Assembly: GCA_946479015.1 (NCBI GenBank)
Contig: CAMLEQ010000066.1
Span: forward strand, 1-12,644
Direction of reading: 5' to 3'
DNA length: 12,644 nucleotides
Origin: an uncultured Gemmatimonadota bacterium
GTDB taxonomy: Bacteria; Gemmatimonadota; Gemmatimonadetes; Gemmatimonadales; Gemmatimonadaceae
This document shows, piece after piece, positions 1-5,855 of the stretch. Each line of letters opens with the position of its first letter. The first letter of the stretch is position 1. The position numbers and the translations under genes were made by a program. The notes below the pieces were generated by a model, which saw only the letters and a program-made list of their open reading frames with translations, was not told where the DNA came from and did not search any database.

Positions 1-326
1 CCGCGCCGCCCGCCCCCGGCGGGGCGCGGCGCGGGGGTGGCCGCCGGCGCCGCCGGCGCCCCCGCGGGCTCCGGCGTGGGCGGGTTGACGTCCTCGAACT
101 GCACCTGGATCGGCCCCGATTCCTCGGGGCGTAGCAGCGCGATCGATGGCGGCACCGCGGGGAGGAAGATCACCAGCAGCACCCAGAGCAGGCCGAGGCC
201 GATCGCCGTCGTCCACGACCACACGATCGCGCGCCCCTCGGCGTCCGCCAACTCGTAGCGCATGTTGCGGGTGAACGACGTGTCGTCCACCGCCACGCGC
301 CGCGCCCTCACCTGGTCGGCGGCCAT
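1..326 (-). CDS. TonB-like energy transducer, N-terminal part (runs off left edge)
   Basis: The first 108 codons of a membrane-anchored TonB-family-like protein are present; the C-terminus lies outside the window. A polar, basic N-terminus of about 35 residues comes first, then one hydrophobic helix at about 36-57 (IVWSWTTAIGLGLLWVLLVI is its core). A periplasmic stretch follows that becomes rich in Pro and Ala from about residue 80 (NPPTPEPAGAPAAPAATPAP), as in the TonB linker. The ATG at 326 lies one base after the stop of the upstream ExbD gene, with a GGGAG about 9 bases ahead. TonB proteins couple the ExbB-ExbD motor to outer-membrane partners, which fits its place directly after one ExbB and two ExbD genes. 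The N-terminal cytoplasmic segment is longer than in E. coli TonB. The C-terminal TonB fold cannot be seen, so the family call rests on architecture and context. Confidence 0.7.
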   Translation of the reverse strand, partial: MAADQVRARRVAVDDTSFTRNMRYELADAEGRAIVWSWTTAIGLGLLWVLLVIFLPAVPPSIALLRPEESGPIQVQFEDVNPPTPEPAGAPAAPAATPAPRPAGGGRR

Positions 327-327
327 C

Positions 328-873
328 CTACTGCGCTCCCGCCGCCGGCTCCGGGCCGGTGGTCTTGCTCACCTGCAGCGACAGGTTCTTGAACCCCGCC
401 AGCCGCGCCGTCTGCATCATCCGCGCGAGCAGATCGTAGCGCATGCTCCGGTCTCCCTGGATGGCGAGCGGCGTCTCCAGCGGCGCCCCGCGCGGCACGT
501 GCTTCTCCGCGCGGATCGAGTCCGCGGCGCGCACCAGCGCCGCGTAGAGCGGCGGGATGAGCAGCGGCTGCCGCGGATCGTCCGACCGCGCGCGCGCGGC
601 ATCCACCGTGCTCATCACGCGGTGGCCGGCGAGCGTCACCTGCGGCCCGATGCCGAGCGTGAGCTGCTGGAGCGCGGTCGCCCCCACGCGCGACTCGGGG
701 AGCCGCACGCCGGGCACCACCGGCGCGAGCTCGCCCACGGTGGCCGTGGTGAGCGCGAAGAACACGATCGACACGAACGTGTCCACGAGGGGGACGAGGT
801 TGAGCTCCGTGATCCGGAACTTCGCGAACTGCGCGGCGCGCCGTTGCGCGCGCATCTCCCGGGCGCGGCTCAT
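328..873 (-). CDS. ExbD/TolR-family proton-channel protein, second copy
   Basis: A 181-aa inner-membrane protein with the ExbD/TolR layout: a short basic cytoplasmic N-terminus, one transmembrane helix at about 25-47, and a periplasmic domain. The helix carries the family signature ELNLVPLVDTFVSIVFF; Asp31 matches the proton-carrying Asp of ExbD (Asp25) and TolR (Asp23). The C-terminal part (LAIQGDRSMRYDLLARMMQT, about 136-155) matches the helix-strand end of the periplasmic ExbD fold. Between the two lies an extra segment (about 88-130, with DDPRQPLLIPPLYAALVRAA) that its neighbour lacks and that is long for the family. The start lies two bases after the stop of the first ExbD gene. It probably joins that protein around the ExbB pentamer and converts proton flow into movement in the periplasm. 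Confidence 0.9.
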   Translation of the reverse strand: MSRAREMRAQRRAAQFAKFRITELNLVPLVDTFVSIVFFALTTATVGELAPVVPGVRLPESRVGATALQQLTLGIGPQVTLAGHRVMSTVDAARARSDDPRQPLLIPPLYAALVRAADSIRAEKHVPRGAPLETPLAIQGDRSMRYDLLARMMQTARLAGFKNLSLQVSKTTGPEPAAGAQ

Positions 874-875
874 CG

Positions 876-1415
876 CTACTTCCCCGTCCCCACCGGCGCC
901 GCGCCGCGGGCGCGCGTGCCGAGCGAGATCCCCGAGTACTGCGCGAGGCGCAGCCGCTCGAGCACGTGGATGATGTCGTCGTAGCTCACGTCATCCGAGG
1001 GGATGACCAGCACGTCGGAGTTCTGCGGGTACTGCCGCCGGATCTGCGTCATGAGCGCCTGCAAGGTGTCCAGCGACGTGGCGTCGAGCCCATCGATCCG
1101 CCGGCTGAAGCCCCCGGCACCGGAGTGCTCGACGGTCATCGCGGTCCGCTCCAGGCGCACGGCGAGCAGGAGATTGAGCGCGTCCTGCTCCGACTTCACG
1201 CGCGACGCCTGCTCCGGCGTGCTCACCACCACCGGCGGGAGCGAGAGGTCGAACGCGGTGAGCGCCATCAGCGTCGCCCCCTGGTAGGTGAGGAGGCTGA
1301 AGAACACGATGGACGTGAGGATGTCCACGAGCGGGACGAGGTTGATGTTCCCGTGCGCGGTCACCGGCGCGCGCTCGGCGCGCCGCTGGTTCGATCGGCG
1401 AAAGAGCGATGCCAT
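876..1415 (-). CDS. ExbD/TolR-family proton-channel protein, first copy
   Basis: A 179-aa protein with one transmembrane helix (about 26-47) and a periplasmic domain. The helix has NINLVPLVDILTSIVFFSLL with Asp31 at the position of the essential Asp of ExbD/TolR, the same residue number as in the next gene. The C-terminal segment DVLVIPSDDVSYDDIIHVLE followed by RLRLAQYSGISLG is a good match to the end of the ExbD periplasmic domain (strand, D-x-x-V-x-Y helix, strand). It starts 42 bases after the ExbB stop. The sequence just ahead of the ATG is GGGCTGAGCCC rather than a clear Shine-Dalgarno site, so initiation may depend on translation of the gene before it. Two distinct ExbD proteins next to one ExbB suggest a motor with a mixed TolR-like core. 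Confidence 0.92.
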   Translation of the reverse strand: MASLFRRSNQRRAERAPVTAHGNINLVPLVDILTSIVFFSLLTYQGATLMALTAFDLSLPPVVVSTPEQASRVKSEQDALNLLLAVRLERTAMTVEHSGAGGFSRRIDGLDATSLDTLQALMTQIRRQYPQNSDVLVIPSDDVSYDDIIHVLERLRLAQYSGISLGTRARGAAPVGTGK

Positions 1416-1457
1416 GGGCTCAGCCCGCGGGAGAGCGGCGCCGCCGCGCGCGCGCGG

Positions 1458-2102
1458 TCAGCGGTGCCCCAGCCGGACGTCCGGCCGGTCGATCAGCGCG
1501 TTGATGAGCCGCACCTGGAACTCGTCCACCTGCTCGATGATCCCCTCCGCCTGGCTCACGAGATAGGCGTGGGCCACCGAGAGCGGTACGGCGGTGATGA
1601 GGCCGAAGCCGGTGGCGTTCAGGGCGATCGCGATCCCCTGCGCGAGCGCCGCCGAGCGCTCGGCCGCCGCGGCGAGCGCCACGGACGCGAACGCGGCGCG
1701 CAGCCCGAAGATGGTGCCGAGGAGCCCGATGAGCGTGGCGACGTTGGCCAGCATCGGGAGATAGTGCAGGCGGCGCGTGAGGCGCGGGAGCACGCTGAGC
1801 GCCGCGGCATCGGCCACGTTCTGGAGGTCCGCCTCGTCGCGGCTGCGGCTCCGCAGGATGAGGAGGCCCATGTCCGGGAGCACCGCGTTCGACTGCGAGC
1901 ACAGCTTGATCGCGTCCTCGATCTTCCCCGCGCGCACGAGCTGGATGGCCCGCTCGATGAACGCGCGCCCGTTGATCTTGGCGCGGACGACGATCGTGTA
2001 GAATCGCTCGAGGAACACGGCCAGGCCCGCGACGGCCACGATGAGGATCGCATACATCACCGGGCCGCCCGCCCGGAAGTACTCCAGTAGTGTCGTCAGC
2101 AA
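1458..2102 (-). CDS. MotA/TolQ/ExbB-family proton channel
   Basis: A 214-aa inner-membrane protein with three helices, at about 13-33, 113-138 and 156-183, the normal ExbB/TolQ layout and length. Signatures are GGPVMYAIL and FLERFY in helix 1, TLIGLLGTIFGLRAAF in helix 2 and GIAIALNATGFGLITAVPLS in helix 3. Thr130 and Thr164 match the conserved pore threonines (Thr148 and Thr181 of E. coli ExbB). The helix 3 glutamate (Glu176 in E. coli) is replaced by Ile159. The start is a TTG at 2102, chosen because GGAGGA lies six bases upstream; no ATG in this frame precedes it. It forms the stator channel for the two ExbD proteins encoded next, using the proton gradient to drive the complex. Confidence 0.93.
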   Translation of the reverse strand: MLTTLLEYFRAGGPVMYAILIVAVAGLAVFLERFYTIVVRAKINGRAFIERAIQLVRAGKIEDAIKLCSQSNAVLPDMGLLILRSRSRDEADLQNVADAAALSVLPRLTRRLHYLPMLANVATLIGLLGTIFGLRAAFASVALAAAAERSAALAQGIAIALNATGFGLITAVPLSVAHAYLVSQAEGIIEQVDEFQVRLINALIDRPDVRLGHR

Positions 2103-2108
2103 GGCGAG

Positions 2109-2114
2109 TCCTCC
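2109..2114 (-). promoter_or_regulatory. Shine-Dalgarno site that fixes a TTG start (ExbB gene)
   Basis: GGAGGA on the minus strand, six bases before the TTG at 2102. It is a near-perfect anti-16S match at ideal spacing, and supports TTG as the start of the ExbB-like gene although the codon is non-standard. Confidence 0.75.
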
Positions 2115-2136
2115 AGAGGGTTCGCGACGAGAGGGT

Positions 2137-2844
2137 TCAGCGGGGCTTCCGCGCGGTGCTGTCGCGCGGGAGCCGCGTGGTGTCAGCGGGCGCGTGCGGC
2201 CGCCCGAGGGAGTTGACGAGCACTTCGAGCGAGTCCAGCCGCGCGCGGCGGTACTCGAGCTCCTTCAGGAGCTCCTCGATCTCCGCCTGACGCGAGGCGG
2301 AGTCGCTGGCGGAGCGGGGCGTGGGAGCACCCAGCCCGCGCGCCGTCTCGCCGCGGGCCGCCTCGCCGCGCAGCGCGCGCTGGAGCGAGTCGAGCCGCGC
2401 CCGGCGCTCCGCGATCTCGCGGCGCATCGCCTCGGCCTGCGCCGCGCGCGCGGCGGCGGCGGCGCTGTCGCCCGGCGCGACCGGCGCGGCCGCGCTGTCG
2501 CCGGCTGTCGCCGGCTCGGCGGCCACCAGCGCGCCGGGAGTCGAATCCAGCGGCGCGTTGCCGCGTACCTGCCGCCCCGGCACGAGCTGGTACCCCGGCA
2601 TCACCGCCGACCAGAACGAACGGCCGGAGAGCTCGGGGCTCAACACCTGGCGGCTGTACGTCGGCACCTCGCGCGGGCGCACGGTCACCACCTGGGGCGT
2701 GGGCACCTGCCCGTGGATCACGATCGTCTGCGTCCCCTTGGGCGGCGCCTTCCGCCCCTGCTGCTGCGCGACGGCGAGCGCCGGCACGAGCACCAGCGCG
2801 GCGCCGAGCGGCGCGGAGCGCGCCATCCATCCGAGCCTGCGCAT
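2137..2844 (-). CDS. Periplasmic protein with Pro/Arg segment and two RRARLDSL helices, unknown function
   Basis: A 235-aa protein that I do not recognise by name. A signal peptide (about 1-27, core APLGAALVLVPALAVA) precedes a short ordered-looking segment: TIVIHGQVPTPQVVTVRPRE at about 40-59, then SGRSFWSAVMPGYQLVPGR. A low-complexity Ala/Pro/Asp/Ser linker (about 98-135) follows. Two predicted helices carry the same octamer RRARLDSL at 147-154 and 199-206. There is no lipobox and no further membrane segment, so it is probably soluble in the periplasm. The ATG at 2844 overlaps the stop of the 1003-aa TPR gene by one base (TGATG), with GGAGG-rich sequence ahead. Its position between the TPR scaffolds and the ExbB gene suggests a linking part of the same complex; this is inference. 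Confidence 0.85.
   Translation of the reverse strand: MRRLGWMARSAPLGAALVLVPALAVAQQQGRKAPPKGTQTIVIHGQVPTPQVVTVRPREVPTYSRQVLSPELSGRSFWSAVMPGYQLVPGRQVRGNAPLDSTPGALVAAEPATAGDSAAAPVAPGDSAAAAARAAQAEAMRREIAERRARLDSLQRALRGEAARGETARGLGAPTPRSASDSASRQAEIEELLKELEYRRARLDSLEVLVNSLGRPHAPADTTRLPRDSTARKPR
2227..2250 (-). repeat. Second copy of the RRARLDSL octamer
   Basis: Encodes residues 199-206 of the 235-aa protein, matching the copy at 2383-2406. It lies in the C-terminal helix that begins with AEIEELLKELEYRRARLDSL. Confidence 0.6.
2383..2406 (-). repeat. First copy of the RRARLDSL octamer
   Basis: Encodes residues 147-154 of the 235-aa protein. The same octamer is encoded again at 2227-2250 (residues 199-206), with similar DNA. 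Each copy starts an amphipathic helix, suggesting an internal duplication of a docking helix. Confidence 0.6.
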
Positions 2845-5800
2845 CACCGGTTCCCTCCCTCGCGTCCGTTCGCCGGCGCGCCGTCGGCGCTCGCGGCCGG
2901 ATGCGCATCCACGCTCCCCTGGAGCGCGGCCCGCGCGCGGTCCACCCACGGATTGCCGATCCCTTCCCCCTGCGCCTTGTCCACCAGCGCCTGCCACGTG
3001 GCGCGCGCCGCGGTGTAGTACTGCTCCGCCTGCTGCGCCGCGCCCTGCTTCGCGGCCGCCTCCTGCTGCGGCGTGAGATCCTTCGGGAGCTGCACGTTCT
3101 TCAGGAACTCGCCGTACTCCCACTGCGCGAGCCCCACGTAGTAGGACGACGCCGCGAGCCACTCCGGCGCGCCGGCGGCGATCGACTTGGTGAAGTGCGC
3201 GGACATCGCTTGCAGCAGTTGCCGCTTCCGCGCCGACAGCCGCTCGATCCCGCGCCGCGTGAGATTGCCGCGCGTCGGGATCACCAGTTGGAGCGGTTGG
3301 TACTGGGCGAACAGCGCCGCGCCGGCGCGGAACTCGCGCTCGCCCGTCCGCTCGGCGCACGTCCCCTTCAACTCCTCCGTGGGGTGCGCGCACAGGCGCG
3401 TCAGCTCGGCGCTCACCGCCGTCGTGTCCCCCGCCGCCCGGAGCAGCGCCACGCGCGCCTGCTGCGCGGCGCCGGTGCGCGGATCGCGCGGGAACGCGGT
3501 GGCGAACGTGCCGTAGGCGCGCGCCGCGTCGGCGGTGTCCGCCGCCTGGAGGTAGGTGAGCGCCGCGTTGTGCTGCGCGTCGGCGGCGCGACGATCCCTC
3601 GGGTACGCCGCCGCGAACGCCTCGTACGCGGCCGCCGCGTCCTTCGGCCGCCCGAGCGAATCGAGCATCACCGCGCGCCGCACCATCGCGTCGGCGCGCC
3701 CACTCCAGTCGGGGTTGTCGCGGATGAGCGCATCGAGCGCCTGCACCGCCTCGTCGTGCCGCCCCAGGTCGGCGAGGAGCTGCGTCTCCAGCGACTGGTA
3801 CTGCACGCGGTACTGGTAGCGCGGGTACTGCGTCACCAGCCGGTCCGCCAGCTCGAGCGCGCGCTGCTTCGCGGCCACACTCGCCATCGCGTCGCCGCGC
3901 GCGCGCGCGGCGCTGTCGGCGAGCACGTACGTCTCCACCGCGTTGCGGAGCGCGTCCGGCGCCTTCTCCGACGTCGGGTTGCGGTCGGCGTACGCCACGT
4001 ACACCTCTTCCGCCGCGCGCCGGTAGTCCCCCGACTTCACCAGCGAGTCGCCGAACGACACCGCCGCCGCGTTCCGGATCACGTTGATCGAGTCGGCGAG
4101 CTTTCCGCGCCCGGAGTGCGCCGCCACCGTCTGCGCCTGCTCCCACTGCGCCTGCGCCTCGGTGTACTTCCCCTGCTTGTACAGCGCGTCACCGATCAGC
4201 TTCTGCGCCGTGGGCGTGTAGCGGTCGGTCGGGTACGTCTGCGCGTACGTCTGGAACGTCTGCGCCACCACGTCCCACCGCCCCGCCTCGGAGGCGCGCT
4301 TCCCCTTCTCGATCAGCGCCTTCGGTGCCACGTCGCTCTGCGGGTGGGCGGCCACGAAGTGGTCCACGGCCGCGAACAGCGAGTCCTGCGCCGCGCGGTC
4401 GGCGCGGTCGTGCACCACCGCCGAGTCGAATGCCACGATCGCGTTCTGCCCCGCGCGCGCGCCCAGGTCGCCATTCCCGCCGCTCGCTCCGTTCCCCGCG
4501 AGGGCGTACGCCGCGCGCGAGTACTCGATGCCCGCGCGGAAGTACTCGCCCTGCCCGAACAGCGCCTCGCCGTGCAGGAAGTCCACGCGCTGCGCGCTGT
4601 CCGACGTGGCGAACTCCGTCATGTAGCGCCCGTAGAGCTGCGCCGCCGTGGCGAAGCGCGCCTTGTCCTTCTCCTTCTGCGCGCGCGCGAGCTCGTACTG
4701 CGCGGCCTGGCGCAGCATCGCCTCGCGCACCGCGTTCGCCGAGTCCACGAGCGAGGGGTTCGCCTGCGCCCACGCCGAGCCGGGAGCGAACCGGTCCACC
4801 AGCTCGAGCCGCGCCTCCTGCGCCTTCTCCGGCTCGAGCACGCGGTTCTGGTAGATGTCGATGATCTCGCGCTGCACGGCGAGCGCCGACGAATCGGTGG
4901 GCGCCTCCGCCTGCACCGCCTTGTACGCCTCCACCGCCTTGGCGAAGTCTCCCTGATCGCGCAGGCTGGCGGCCACGCGCCGGAGCACGGGGAGCTTCAC
5001 GCTCGCGGCGTCGTGCGTGGCGAAGTAGCGGGAGGCTGCCTCGGCCCCCCCCACCTGCGTGAACGCCACCGCCATGTACTCGATCGCGTCGCCGCGCAGC
5101 CCGAGGCGCGCCTGCCGCTCGGGGCTGAGCTGGTCGTACTCCGACACCAGCCGCCCGAACACATCCACCGCCTCCGCGTACTCCGGCTGGTTCGCCTGGG
5201 TGGCCTGGTTGTAGTAGCTCCACCCGAGCTTGTAGAGCGCCAGGAAGTAGATGTCGCCGGCCGGCGGCGCGGTGCGCGTGGCGCTGTCGTAGGCCTGCGC
5301 CGCCTTCACGAACCACCCCCGCCGCGCGTCCCCTCGCGCCGCGGACGCCAGCTCGAAGCGCGCGTCGCCGAGGCGGAAGAACGACTCGCCGCGGTACGAC
5401 GACTGCGGCTTGGAGGTGACCAGCTCGAACATCGCCGCCGCGTCGGCCCAGCGCTGGTCGGAGAAGTAGAGCGTCCCCAGCGTGTACGCCGCCGCATCCA
5501 CGTGCTCGAAGTCCGGGTACTTCTTCACCAGCTCCTCGTAGCGCGCGATCGCCGGCGCGTAATCGGGGCGCGCCGGCACGTCGCCGCCGGCGCGCTGCGC
5601 GGCCGCGAACGCATCGTCGGCGCGGCGCACGAGCAGCTCGCCGAGCTGGTACAGCGCGTTCGGCCGCAGGCGGCTCTCCGGGTAGCGCGCCACGAAGGCG
5701 GAGAGCTTGTCGATCGCGACGTCGCGCGCCGAACCGTCGCGCGCCGGGGAAGCGGCGGCGAGCGTGGGCGCCGCCGCGGGCGCGGCGCTCTGGGCGGCGG

Positions 5801-5855
5801 CGGGCGCCGCGAGCAGCAGCGCCAGCGCGGGATAGAGTCTGCGCACGGGGCTCAT
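2844..5855 (-). CDS. Large periplasmic TPR protein (AglT/GltE-like architecture)
   Basis: A 1003-aa protein with a signal peptide (about 1-22, ALALLLAAPAAAQ) and then helical repeats over nearly its whole length. TPR-type units are clear, for example YTLGTLYFSDQRWADAAAMF (124-143), LYKLGWSYYNQ (207-217), KALIEKGKRASEAGRWDVVA and DALYKQGKYTEAQAQWEQA. The C-terminus is different: EYGEFLKNVQLPKDLTPQQE (about 913-932) followed by a helix and NPWVDRARAAL. From memory this resembles the end of large myxobacterial TPR proteins of the AglT type, but no alignment was done. The gene starts inside the end of the 765-aa gene (ATGA overlap) with no clear Shine-Dalgarno site, so translation is probably coupled. 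TPR arrays hold multi-protein complexes together; here it is likely a scaffold between the motor and the outer-membrane barrels. Confidence 0.9.
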   Translation of the reverse strand: MSPVRRLYPALALLLAAPAAAQSAAPAAAPTLAAASPARDGSARDVAIDKLSAFVARYPESRLRPNALYQLGELLVRRADDAFAAAQRAGGDVPARPDYAPAIARYEELVKKYPDFEHVDAAAYTLGTLYFSDQRWADAAAMFELVTSKPQSSYRGESFFRLGDARFELASAARGDARRGWFVKAAQAYDSATRTAPPAGDIYFLALYKLGWSYYNQATQANQPEYAEAVDVFGRLVSEYDQLSPERQARLGLRGDAIEYMAVAFTQVGGAEAASRYFATHDAASVKLPVLRRVAASLRDQGDFAKAVEAYKAVQAEAPTDSSALAVQREIIDIYQNRVLEPEKAQEARLELVDRFAPGSAWAQANPSLVDSANAVREAMLRQAAQYELARAQKEKDKARFATAAQLYGRYMTEFATSDSAQRVDFLHGEALFGQGEYFRAGIEYSRAAYALAGNGASGGNGDLGARAGQNAIVAFDSAVVHDRADRAAQDSLFAAVDHFVAAHPQSDVAPKALIEKGKRASEAGRWDVVAQTFQTYAQTYPTDRYTPTAQKLIGDALYKQGKYTEAQAQWEQAQTVAAHSGRGKLADSINVIRNAAAVSFGDSLVKSGDYRRAAEEVYVAYADRNPTSEKAPDALRNAVETYVLADSAARARGDAMASVAAKQRALELADRLVTQYPRYQYRVQYQSLETQLLADLGRHDEAVQALDALIRDNPDWSGRADAMVRRAVMLDSLGRPKDAAAAYEAFAAAYPRDRRAADAQHNAALTYLQAADTADAARAYGTFATAFPRDPRTGAAQQARVALLRAAGDTTAVSAELTRLCAHPTEELKGTCAERTGEREFRAGAALFAQYQPLQLVIPTRGNLTRRGIERLSARKRQLLQAMSAHFTKSIAAGAPEWLAASSYYVGLAQWEYGEFLKNVQLPKDLTPQQEAAAKQGAAQQAEQYYTAARATWQALVDKAQGEGIGNPWVDRARAALQGSVDAHPAASADGAPANGREGGNR

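Noticed and set aside
966..2090. A 374-codon open frame on the plus strand opposite ExbB and ExbD
   Set aside because: It is antisense to well-recognised ExbB and ExbD genes and its translation is low-complexity.
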